Of a DNA stretch of 64,000 nt, positions 57,146 to 64,000 are shown piece after piece; within the stretch, counting starts at the first letter, position 1; each line of letters begins with the position of its first letter. This DNA comes from Azospirillum fermentarium. Its GTDB lineage: Bacteria; Pseudomonadota; Alphaproteobacteria; Azospirillales; Azospirillaceae. The notes beneath the pieces were generated by a model that saw only the letters and a list, made by a program, of their open reading frames with translations, did no database searches and had not been told where the DNA came from. The stretch lies in NCBI RefSeq assembly GCF_025961205.1, contig NZ_JAOQNH010000001.1, positions 1,140,001 through 1,204,000 on the forward strand, read 5' to 3'. The position numbers were made by a program, and so were the translations under genes.

Positions 57146-57625
57146 GTGATCCAGTTCGTCCGCGCCAAGCTGCATGGCATCCGCGTCACCGACGCCAATC
57201 TGAACTATCATGGTTCCATCACCCTCGATCCCGAACATTGCGAGGCGGTGGGGATCATGCCGCTGGAATTCGTGGATATCTGGAACCGCAATTCCGGGGC
57301 GCGCATCAGCACCTACGTCATCTATGGCGAGCGCGGCTCCAACTGCTGCGTGCTGAACGGTGCCGCCGCCCGCACCTGCCAGCCGGGCGATGCCATCATC
57401 ATCGCCGCGTCGTGGTTCGGCCAGCCCGCCGACGTCACCCAGATCAACCCGCGGGTGGCCACATACAAGCCCGACAACAGCATCGACGAGGTGCTGTATT
57501 ACGACGTGACCGCGCTGGGCGACGGGCGCCACGACTTCCGCATCGCCCCCTGGCCCCCCGGCATCGACCACCCCGCCAACAGCGAGGAGCCGGAGGACGA
57601 GACCGCCGCCGCCACCCCGGCCTGA
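57146..57625 (+). CDS. panD: Aspartate 1-decarboxylase
   Basis: 159 residues, longer than the usual ~126 because of a polar C-terminal tail. It makes beta-alanine for pantothenate and matures by self-cleavage at Gly23-Ser24 in NYHGSITLD to form the pyruvoyl group. Lys9 in RAKLHG is conserved. The GTG at 57146 is chosen because AGGAG lies eight bases upstream; a GTG at 57137 would form a GTGA overlap with the panB stop. panC is not in the window. Confidence 0.95.
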   Translation: MIQFVRAKLHGIRVTDANLNYHGSITLDPEHCEAVGIMPLEFVDIWNRNSGARISTYVIYGERGSNCCVLNGAAARTCQPGDAIIIAASWFGQPADVTQINPRVATYKPDNSIDEVLYYDVTALGDGRHDFRIAPWPPGIDHPANSEEPEDETAAATPA

Positions 57626-57631
57626 TCCGCG

Positions 57632-58669
57632 GTGCGCGCGGTTCTGTGCGAACGCTTCGGCGAACCGGCGGAGGTCCTGGCCGCCGCCACCGTCCCCGAT
57701 CCCCAGCCGGGGCCGGGTGAGCTTCTGGTGCGGGTGACCGCCCGCACCATCAACCCGTCCGACCTGCTGACCGTGCGCGGGGTCTATTCCCGCCACACCG
57801 TCCTGCCACTGATCCCCGGTTTCGAGGCCGTGGGCGTGGTGACCGCCGTGGGGCCGGGCACCGATCCGGCGTGGATCGGGCGGCGGGTGTTGCCGCTGAA
57901 GGGATCGGGCACCTGGGCCGAACAGGTCACATCCCCCGCCGCCTGGGCCGTGCCGGTGCCCGATGGGGTGGACGACGGTGCGGCGGTACAGAGCTACATC
58001 AACCCCATCTCCGTTGACCGCATGCTGTCGGTGGACTCGGGCCTGGAACCGTCCATTCCCCCTCACCCAACCCTCTCCCCGGGGGGGAGAGGGCCTGTTG
58101 ACCAGTTTGGCCCTGTGGTGGTGGCGAACGCCGCCGCCTCGGCTTGCGGCCGCATCGCCGCCCAGACCTGCCGCGACCGCGGCTACCGGCTGGTGGCCCT
58201 GGTCCGCCGGCCCGAGCCGGTGGCCGACCTGCTGGCGCTGGGCGCTGCCGCCGTGGTCAACGTGGCCGTGGACGATCCCGGCCCGGTGGTGATGGGCCTG
58301 ACCGGCGGGGCCGGGGCGGCGCTGGGGCTGGACGCCATCGGCGGGACCACGGGTGCCGATCTGGTGCGGCTGCTGGCGCCGGGGGCGCGGGTGCTGTCCT
58401 ATGGGTTGCTGTCGGGCACACTATTGCGCCCCGACATCGGGGAAGCGCAGGTGCGGGGGGTGGCGGTGCGCGGCTTCTGGCTGCGTCCCTGGACCGACAG
58501 CGTCACGCCCGCCGATTGGCAGGCGGCGTTCGCCGCGGTGTTCGGGCGGATCATGGCGGGGGCGCTGGTGCTGCCGGTGGCGGCCCGCTTCCCCCTGGAC
58601 GACGTCGCCGCGGCGGTGCGCGCGGCGGAGGCGCCGGGGCGCACGGGCAAGGTTCTGTTGGCGGGATAG
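57632..58669 (+). CDS. Medium-chain dehydrogenase/enoyl reductase-like protein with an inserted repeat
   Basis: 345 residues of the zinc-independent MDR type that includes mitochondrial-style trans-2-enoyl-CoA reductases: INPSDLLTVRGVY, PLIPGFEAVGVV and YINPISVDRML. The NADP-binding region should follow at once, but residues about 139-160 (EPSIPPHPTLSPGGRGPVDQ) are foreign: they are the translation of a palindromic repeat element at 58067-58095 and flanks. The frame stays open, and VVVANAAASACGRIAA resumes the Rossmann fold. It lies between panD and bioM with short gaps. Confidence 0.85.
   Translation: MRAVLCERFGEPAEVLAAATVPDPQPGPGELLVRVTARTINPSDLLTVRGVYSRHTVLPLIPGFEAVGVVTAVGPGTDPAWIGRRVLPLKGSGTWAEQVTSPAAWAVPVPDGVDDGAAVQSYINPISVDRMLSVDSGLEPSIPPHPTLSPGGRGPVDQFGPVVVANAAASACGRIAAQTCRDRGYRLVALVRRPEPVADLLALGAAAVVNVAVDDPGPVVMGLTGGAGAALGLDAIGGTTGADLVRLLAPGARVLSYGLLSGTLLRPDIGEAQVRGVAVRGFWLRPWTDSVTPADWQAAFAAVFGRIMAGALVLPVAARFPLDDVAAAVRAAEAPGRTGKVLLAG
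58067..58095. repeat. Palindromic REP-like element inside a coding sequence
   Basis: CCCTCTCCCC (58071-58080) pairs with GGGGGGGAGAGGG (58081-58093). It is read in frame as HPTLSPGGRG in the dehydrogenase. Related C/G-rich palindromes lie in intergenic DNA at 27522-27560 and 38581-38619. Confidence 0.85.
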
Positions 58670-58673
58670 AGGC

Positions 58674-59348
58674 ATGATCGAACTGGACGGCGTGGAGTAT
58701 GGCTACGATGAACGCCCGGTGCTCCGCGGCATCACCGCCAGCTTGAGCGAACGGCGCATCGGCATCGTCGGCAGCAACGGATCGGGCAAGAGCACGCTGG
58801 CCCGCATGCTCAACGGCCTCATCGTGCCCACGCGGGGTGCGGTGCGGGTGGACGGGCTGGACACCGACCGCGACGGGCGGGCGGTGCGGCGGCGGGTGGG
58901 CTTCGTGTTCCAGAACCCCGACGTGCAGATCGTCTACCCCACGGTGGCCGAGGATCTCGCCTTCGGCCTCAAGCCCTTCAGGCTGCCCAAGGCCGAGGTG
59001 GCGGCGCGGGTGGACGCGGTGCTGGCCCGCTATGGGCTGGAGCGCTACCGCAACCACCCGGCCCACCTGCTGAGCGGGGGGGAAAAGCAGCTTCTGGCCA
59101 TCGCCGCGGTGCTGGTGACCGATCCGGCCCATGTGGTGTTCGACGAACCGACCACGCTGCTCGACCGCCGCAACCGCCGCCATGTGCGCAGCGTCATCGA
59201 CGGGCTGGCCCAGAGCGCCATCGTCATCACCCACGACCTGGATCTGCTGGACGGCTTCGACCGGGTGCTGGTGGTGGAGGAGGGGCGCATCGTCGCCGAC
59301 GACACCCCCGCCGCCGCCATCGCCGCCTATATCGCGCGGATCGGCTGA
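58674..59348 (+). CDS. bioM: Biotin transporter ATP-binding protein
   Basis: 224 residues, an ECF-type ABC ATPase: Walker A GSNGSGKST, Q-loop FQNPD, signature LLSGGEKQ and Walker B HVVFDEPTT. Together with the T component directly downstream and bioY 1.1 kb further on, it forms the BioMNY uptake system for biotin. The ATG at 58674 is four bases after the preceding stop, with GAGG just before it. Confidence 0.93.
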   Translation: MIELDGVEYGYDERPVLRGITASLSERRIGIVGSNGSGKSTLARMLNGLIVPTRGAVRVDGLDTDRDGRAVRRRVGFVFQNPDVQIVYPTVAEDLAFGLKPFRLPKAEVAARVDAVLARYGLERYRNHPAHLLSGGEKQLLAIAAVLVTDPAHVVFDEPTTLLDRRNRRHVRSVIDGLAQSAIVITHDLDLLDGFDRVLVVEEGRIVADDTPAAAIAAYIARIG

Positions 59349-59349
59349 G

Positions 59350-59967
59350 ATGCTGGGGCTGTACCTGCACCGGGAATCCCCGGTTCACACCGCACCCGCG
59401 GCGGTGAAGATGGGCGGGCTGCTGCTGCTGGCGGCCCTCGTGCTGGTGCTGCCGGGGCCGGGACCGCTGGCGGTGGCGGCGGCGCTGGGGGCGGGGCTGA
59501 TGCGGGCCGCCCGGCTGCCGGCAAGGCCGGTGGCCCGCCAGATGCGCCCGGTGCTGGTGATCCTGCTGCTGTTCTTTTCGGCCCAGGCGCTGCTGGGCGG
59601 GGTGGACTGGTACCAGGGGCTGCTGCTGGCCGGGCGCTTCGGGGTGCTGGTGTGGCTGGCCACCCTGGTCACCCTGACCACCCGCGTGTCGGACATGGTG
59701 GATCTGTTCGAGCGGCTGTTCGAACGGCTGCGCCCCATCGGCGTCAACCCGGAGAAAGCGGCCCTGCTGGTGGCGCTGACCATCCGGCTGATCCCCATGG
59801 TGGGGGAACAGATGGCCGAGATCCGCATGGCCCAGCGCGCCCGCGGGGTGGAGCGCCACATCCTGTCGCTGTTCGTGCCGCTGCTGGTCAAGGTGCTGAC
59901 CATGGCCGACGACCTGACCGCGGCGCTGGAGGCGCGGGGATACGACGATGGCGGGCGGGACCGCTGA
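59350..59967 (+). CDS. bioN: Biotin transporter transmembrane protein
   Basis: 205 residues with about five hydrophobic segments and the two coupling motifs of ECF T components, each ending Ala-Arg-Gly (RAQRARG-like at RMAQRARGV and EARGYDD). It joins BioM ATPases to the biotin-binding BioY. The ATG is one base after the bioM stop, so the two are translated together. Confidence 0.92.
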   Translation: MLGLYLHRESPVHTAPAAVKMGGLLLLAALVLVLPGPGPLAVAAALGAGLMRAARLPARPVARQMRPVLVILLLFFSAQALLGGVDWYQGLLLAGRFGVLVWLATLVTLTTRVSDMVDLFERLFERLRPIGVNPEKAALLVALTIRLIPMVGEQMAEIRMAQRARGVERHILSLFVPLLVKVLTMADDLTAALEARGYDDGGRDR

Positions 59968-59995
59968 GGGAATGGCCCCGCCCGCGTCTTGATCC

Positions 59996-60826
59996 TTACT
60001 CGGGCCGGTAGATCACCTTGTGCAGGTTGGGCTGCCGGCTGGCGCTGATGAACACGTGATCCCAGGGGCATCCCTTGTAGTTGGGATGCTCTTCGACGTG
60101 CTGGGCGATGTCGGGGAACTCGACGAAGGTGAAGCCCACGTCGGCGAAGAACGCCCGGAAATCCTGCAGCGCATCGGGAAGCGCGTCGGGCGTCAGGAAC
60201 ACGTCGGCGCACGAGCTGGTCAGGGTCGAGACCTGATAATCGGTCCAGTAGGCATGCCCGCGCGGAATGGTTTCCCGCCGGGTGGTGGGGTAATAGTGCA
60301 TCTGCACCACGATCACGCCGTTCTCGTTCAGGCACTTGTGCGCCTGCTCCAGCAGCTTCATGCGCACATGCCGGTTGCAGATGTGCTGGAACACCAGATT
60401 CGAATAGATCAGGTCGTAATGCTGGTGCGGCGCACCGCCCAGATCGTCGCCCGACGACACGAAGAACCGGCTTTCCGACAATTCGGGAAGCTGGCTGGCG
60501 TATTCGACCATCTTTTCATTGATGTCGATGCCGTCGATCCCCACCACCCCGCGGCTGCGGAAGCCCGCCATCAGCCGGCCGACGCCGCACCCGATTTCCA
60601 GCACCTTCAGCTCGCTGGGCTGACGGGTGAAGCCGCGCCGCATCCGTTCGTTCAGGATGAAATCGACCGTGCTGCCGGCCATTCTTTGCAGCGTGGCATA
60701 ATCGGGACCGGCCACAATGTGCTGAGCAACGTCCAGGGTGGTCACTTCCCGGTCGTAAAACTCTTTCATGTACTGGGCGTAGGACGATGTTTCGCGGCTG
60801 GGCCGAAGGTACTTGGGATTGCTCAT
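59996..60826 (-). CDS. SAM-dependent methyltransferase, class I
   Basis: 276 residues. The SAM-binding motif I is VLEIGCGVGRLM near 75-86, followed by IDGIDINEKMV and a YDLIYSNLVFQHI segment. The substrate is unknown. It is read against its neighbours and separates bioMN from bioY. By eye its GC content is lower than theirs, which suggests later insertion. BioC, the biotin-pathway methyltransferase, has a similar fold, but I see no specific evidence for it here. Confidence 0.85.
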   Translation of the reverse strand: MSNPKYLRPSRETSSYAQYMKEFYDREVTTLDVAQHIVAGPDYATLQRMAGSTVDFILNERMRRGFTRQPSELKVLEIGCGVGRLMAGFRSRGVVGIDGIDINEKMVEYASQLPELSESRFFVSSGDDLGGAPHQHYDLIYSNLVFQHICNRHVRMKLLEQAHKCLNENGVIVVQMHYYPTTRRETIPRGHAYWTDYQVSTLTSSCADVFLTPDALPDALQDFRAFFADVGFTFVEFPDIAQHVEEHPNYKGCPWDHVFISASRQPNLHKVIYRPE

Positions 60827-61081
60827 GGCGTGACCTTATCGGAGATTGAGTGCCGGGGCATTTCGAACACGGTTAGCATCAATCCTTTGCCGATGGGAGA
60901 AAAACCGCAAAGCCTTGGGCCGGGAGCGGAACGCCGCGTTCCCAATGCTTCCGGGGGCGTCCTCCCGTCTGTTCGCCGGTGCGAAAACCCGCGCCAAAGC
61001 GGTGGGGAGGCGCTAAGATCGGCCGGGCGGCCACGCACCGGAAATTGTGAAGAAATCAGGCATCAAAAGGCTCAAAAGGAC

Positions 61082-61633
61082 ATGCTCTCCACCAAGGACA
61101 TCGTTTTGTCGGCCCTGTTCGCGGCCATCGTCGCGGCGCTCGGGCTGTTGCCGCCCATCCCGCTGGGCTTCCTGCCGGTGCCCATCACCGCCCAGACGCT
61201 GGGGGTGATGCTGGCCGGTGCGCTGCTGGGGCCGAAACGGGCGGCGGTGGCGCTGGGCGTGTTCGTGCTGCTGGTGGCGGCGGGGCTGCCGCTGCTGGCC
61301 GGCGGACGCGGCGGCATCGGCGTCTTCCTGGGGCCGACCGGCGGTTTCGTGCTGGCCTTTCCGCTGGCCGCCGCCGCCGTCGGCTTTCTGACCGAACGGT
61401 TCGACGGGGCCGGGCGCCCGCTGGTGCTGTTCGCTGCCTGTGTTCTGGGCGGCATCGGGGTGGTGTACGCCATCGGCATTCCGTGGCTGGCGCTGGTGGG
61501 CGGGCTCGATCCCATGAAGGCGGCCACCGGCTCCATGGCCTTCGTCCCCGGCGACGTCATCAAGGCGGGGGTTGCCGCCTTTGTGGCCGCGGGCGTGCGC
61601 CGCGCCCATCCCACGCTGCTGGCGCGGGGCTGA
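61082..61633 (+). CDS. bioY: Biotin transporter substrate-binding component
   Basis: 183 residues and six hydrophobic segments, the S component of the ECF biotin transporter. The segments LPVPITAQTLGVMLAGALLG and FLGPTGGFVLAFPLAA match the BioY family. The ATG is just after AAAGGA. The long upstream extension of the frame runs antisense to the methyltransferase gene and is a shadow. The 255-base gap before it has no clear BioR-like box. Confidence 0.95.
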   Translation: MLSTKDIVLSALFAAIVAALGLLPPIPLGFLPVPITAQTLGVMLAGALLGPKRAAVALGVFVLLVAAGLPLLAGGRGGIGVFLGPTGGFVLAFPLAAAAVGFLTERFDGAGRPLVLFAACVLGGIGVVYAIGIPWLALVGGLDPMKAATGSMAFVPGDVIKAGVAAFVAAGVRRAHPTLLARG

Positions 61634-61637
61634 CGGC

Positions 61638-63104
61638 GTGCCCGACACAGCGCTCAGGGTTCCCCATTCCCTGGCCGCCCCGGTCCTGGACCATGCCGCC
61701 GCGGCCCCGGATCGGGCGGCGGTGTGGCTGGGGGACCGGGCGGTCACCTATGGCGCCCTGGCGGCGGGCATCCGGCGGATGGCGGCCTCCGTCGCCACCC
61801 TGCCGGGACCGGCCCCGCGGGTGGGCATCCGCCAGGGCAACGGCCCGGCCTTTCTGGAAAACTTCTTCGGCATCGTCGCCGCGGGCGGCACCGCCGTGCT
61901 GCTGGACCCGAAATGGAGCGCCGATCAGACCGCCCACGCGCTGGCCACCGCCCAACCGCTGCGCATCGCCGACGGTTCGTCCTGGCCCCCGGCGGACGGG
62001 GGTGGGGCGTTTGAACCGGGGCCGGTCGATCCCGCCACACCTTTTCTGATCGGTTTCACCTCGGGCACCACCGGGCGGCCCAAGGCGTTCATCCGCGATC
62101 AGGCGTCGTGGTTCGCCACCCTGGACGCCAGCCGGGTGGAATTCGCCATCAATGCCGATGACGGCGTGCTGGTGCCGGGGCCGCTTGTCCATGGGCTTGG
62201 CCTCTATGGCGCGGTGGAGGCGCTGTGCGCCGGCGCCTCGGTTCATCTTCTGGAGAGCTTCGACGCCGCTGCGGCGTTGGACGCCATGGCGCGGCACGGG
62301 CTGACCACCCTGGTGGCGGTACCGACCATGCTGGTGAAGGTCCTGGAGACGGCGGCGGCGCGTGGCGCGGTGCTTCCGGCCATGCGCCGGGTGATCTCCT
62401 CCGGCGCCAAGCTGTCGCCGCTGGTGCACGAGCGGCTGGCCGGTGCTTTCCCCAACGCCGGGGTGTTCGAATACTACGGCGCGTCGGAACTCAGCTTCGT
62501 CAGCGTCATGGCGTCCCGTGAGGGCGGGCCGGCGGACAGCGTGGGCCGCCCCTTCCACGGGGTGACGGTGGAACTGCGCGGCGACGGCGGCGCCCCGGTT
62601 CCCATGGGAGAGGTGGGGCAGGTCTGGGTGCGCTCGGCCATGCTGTGCTCCGGCTACATTGGCGGGACCGGCGACGGGGCGGGGTTCCGCGCCGCTGACG
62701 GCTGGGGCACCGTGGGTGACCGCGGGTGGTTCGACGCTGCCGGCTGGCTGCACCTGATCGGGCGCGAAGGCGACATGCTGATTTCCGGCGGCCTCAACAT
62801 CTACCCCGCCGAGGTGGAGGCGGTGCTGCGCGCCCACCCGCTGGTGGCCGAGGCGGTGGTCACCGGCCTTCCCGATCCCCTGTGGGGCGATGTGGTGACG
62901 GCGGTGCTGTGGTGGCGTGGACCTGAGCGGGCCGGCGCCGAGGCCCTGCGCGCCTGGGTCCGCGAACGGTTGGAGGCATACAAGACCCCCCGCCTCCTGT
63001 TCGCCGCCGCCGACACCCCCCTGACCGGCAGCGGCAAGATCGCCCGCGCGGTGGTCCGCGGCTGGGCGCAGGACGGCTCGCCCCTGTTGTCGGAGATCGT
63101 GTGA
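61638..63104 (+). CDS. Acyl-CoA synthetase (AMP-forming)
   Basis: 488 residues of the ANL superfamily: GFTSGTTGRPKAFIRD (P-loop, about 145-160), YGASELSF, GDRGWFD and the C-terminal Lys motif TGSGKIAR. It activates a carboxylic acid as acyl-AMP and then acyl-CoA. The start is GTG, four bases after bioY, and the thiolase gene overlaps its stop. Linkage to biotin uptake hints at an acyl-CoA used or made in biotin metabolism, but the substrate is not visible. Confidence 0.9.
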   Translation: MPDTALRVPHSLAAPVLDHAAAAPDRAAVWLGDRAVTYGALAAGIRRMAASVATLPGPAPRVGIRQGNGPAFLENFFGIVAAGGTAVLLDPKWSADQTAHALATAQPLRIADGSSWPPADGGGAFEPGPVDPATPFLIGFTSGTTGRPKAFIRDQASWFATLDASRVEFAINADDGVLVPGPLVHGLGLYGAVEALCAGASVHLLESFDAAAALDAMARHGLTTLVAVPTMLVKVLETAAARGAVLPAMRRVISSGAKLSPLVHERLAGAFPNAGVFEYYGASELSFVSVMASREGGPADSVGRPFHGVTVELRGDGGAPVPMGEVGQVWVRSAMLCSGYIGGTGDGAGFRAADGWGTVGDRGWFDAAGWLHLIGREGDMLISGGLNIYPAEVEAVLRAHPLVAEAVVTGLPDPLWGDVVTAVLWWRGPERAGAEALRAWVRERLEAYKTPRLLFAAADTPLTGSGKIARAVVRGWAQDGSPLLSEIV

Positions 63105-64000
63105 TGCCGCGCGCGGTGATCGTGGCGGCCCGCCGCACCCCCATCGGGCGCATCGGCGGGGTGCTGCGGGGGCTGCCGGTGGAGGATCTGGCGGCCCCGG
63201 TGATCCGCGCCGTCCTGGCCGACGCCCGCCTGGACGGTGCGGCGGTGGACGAGGTGATCCTGGGCAACGCCGTCGGTCCCGGCGGCAACGTCGCCCGCCT
63301 GTCGGCGCTGGCCGCCGGGCTGCCGGTATCGGTGCCCGGCGTCACCGTTGACCGCCAGTGCGGATCGGGGCTGGAGGCGATCAACCACGCCGCCCGCCTG
63401 ATCGAATCCGGCGCCTGCACCGTCTGTCTGGCCGGCGGGGTGGAGAGCACCAGCACCGCCCCCTGGCGCATGGCCCGGCCCGACGGCCCCCATGGCCTGC
63501 CGCGCCCCTACGCCCGCGCCCGCTTCGCCCCCGACGCGGTGGGCGACCCCGACATGGGCGTGGCGGCGGAAAACGTCGCCGACGCCTTCGCCATCACCCG
63601 CGACCGTCAGGACGCCTATGCCCTGACCAGCCACCGCCGGGCGGTGGCGGCCCAGGCCGCCGGGCGCTTCACCCGCGAGATCGTGCCCCTGGTCCTGGCC
63701 GATGGCCGCACCGTGGACCGCGACGAATGCCCCCGTCCCGACACCTCCCTGGACAAGCTGGCCCGCCTGAAGCCGGTCTTCCGCGACGGCGGCACGGTGA
63801 CGGCGGGCAACGCCTGCCCGGTCAACGACGGGGCCGCGGTGGTGGCGCTGGTGTCGGAGGAGCGGTTCCGCAGCCTGGGCCTGTCCCGCGGCCTTGTGGT
63901 GGTGGACTCATCGTCGGCTGGGGTAGAACCGGCCTTGCTGGGCACCGGCCCGATCCCGGCGGTGCGCAAGCTGCTGGCCCGCACCCCCTCCCTGCGGCTG
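63104..64000 (+). CDS. Acetyl-CoA acetyltransferase (thiolase), cut by window end
   Basis: 299 codons are present. Thiolase N-terminal domain with AARRTPIGR, the acyl-accepting Cys86 in VDRQCGSGLEAI, and GGVESTSTAPWRMARP; the second domain begins with TAGNACPVNDGAA. The C-terminal catalytic Cys lies outside the window. The ATG overlaps the synthetase stop (TGATG). It catalyses thiolytic cleavage or condensation of acyl-CoA; with the synthetase it could degrade or build a short dicarboxylate or fatty acid. Confidence 0.92.
   Translation, partial: MPRAVIVAARRTPIGRIGGVLRGLPVEDLAAPVIRAVLADARLDGAAVDEVILGNAVGPGGNVARLSALAAGLPVSVPGVTVDRQCGSGLEAINHAARLIESGACTVCLAGGVESTSTAPWRMARPDGPHGLPRPYARARFAPDAVGDPDMGVAAENVADAFAITRDRQDAYALTSHRRAVAAQAAGRFTREIVPLVLADGRTVDRDECPRPDTSLDKLARLKPVFRDGGTVTAGNACPVNDGAAVVALVSEERFRSLGLSRGLVVVDSSSAGVEPALLGTGPIPAVRKLLARTPSLRL

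Noticed and set aside
59996..60826. BioC biotin-pathway methyltransferase
   Set aside because: Only the general SAM fold is seen, it is in opposite orientation to the bio genes, and no malonyl-ACP-specific feature is recognisable.

Overview
This 64 kb window is chromosomal DNA of a very GC-rich alphaproteobacterium, most likely a member of the Rhodospirillales/Azospirillaceae (Azospirillum-like). The evidence is the gene content: a CheD-containing chemosensory cluster, a J-domain-cobS-cobT set for aerobic cobalamin synthesis, bioMN/bioY biotin uptake, DUF2889, many PAS/GGDEF/histidine-kinase sensors, and the codon bias (third positions almost all G or C). The genus call is inference. I saw no rRNA, tRNA, CRISPR array, prophage or IS element.

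Layout. 1-7.8 kb: end of an MFS transporter, a tautomerase, TerC, an S4 RNA-binding protein, a CHASE-PAS-GGDEF diguanylate cyclase, a HAD hydrolase, argG and two small paralogous membrane proteins. 8-10.6 kb: a Cache/PAS sensor histidine kinase. 10.5-24.6 kb: one long minus-strand signalling locus, in transcription order STAS, cheY, cheA, cheW, a zinc-binding (CZB) chemoreceptor, cheR, cheD, cheB, a soluble MCP-like protein, then a partner-switching set (STAS anti-anti-sigma type, HATPase anti-sigma type, and two receiver-PP2C phosphatases). 24.7-30.4 kb: a second minus-strand signalling operon of a response regulator, a HAMP/PAS protein fused to a DnaQ-type exonuclease, a small membrane protein and a CbrA-like SLC5-STAC histidine kinase.

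30.6-36.5 kb: a SPOR-domain protein, two tandem orphan periplasmic amino-acid-binding proteins, upp, and an aldo/keto reductase with a TetR regulator. 36.6-40.7 kb: cobT, cobS, a J-domain protein and bolA. 40.9-45.2 kb: a ribbon-helix-helix protein and two tandem chemoreceptors whose signalling halves are almost identical in DNA and whose promoters share one architecture. 45.6-48.7 kb: DUF2889, a CBS-pair protein, aroB and aroK. 48.9-55.7 kb: a small membrane protein, a Pro-rich secreted protein, xerD, a PIN toxin-antitoxin pair, aceB and an L,D-transpeptidase. 55.8-64 kb: an Ala-rich lipoprotein, panB-panD, a medium-chain dehydrogenase carrying an in-frame palindromic repeat, bioM-bioN, a methyltransferase, bioY, an acyl-CoA synthetase and a truncated thiolase.

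The strongest theme is integrated signal transduction. Chemoreceptors, Che enzymes, a partner-switch module and several two-component sensors fill about half the window. The most unusual points are the partner switch placed directly behind the Che genes, the sensor-exonuclease fusion co-operonic with a transporter-kinase, the homogenised chemoreceptor pair, and the repeat element translated inside a dehydrogenase.
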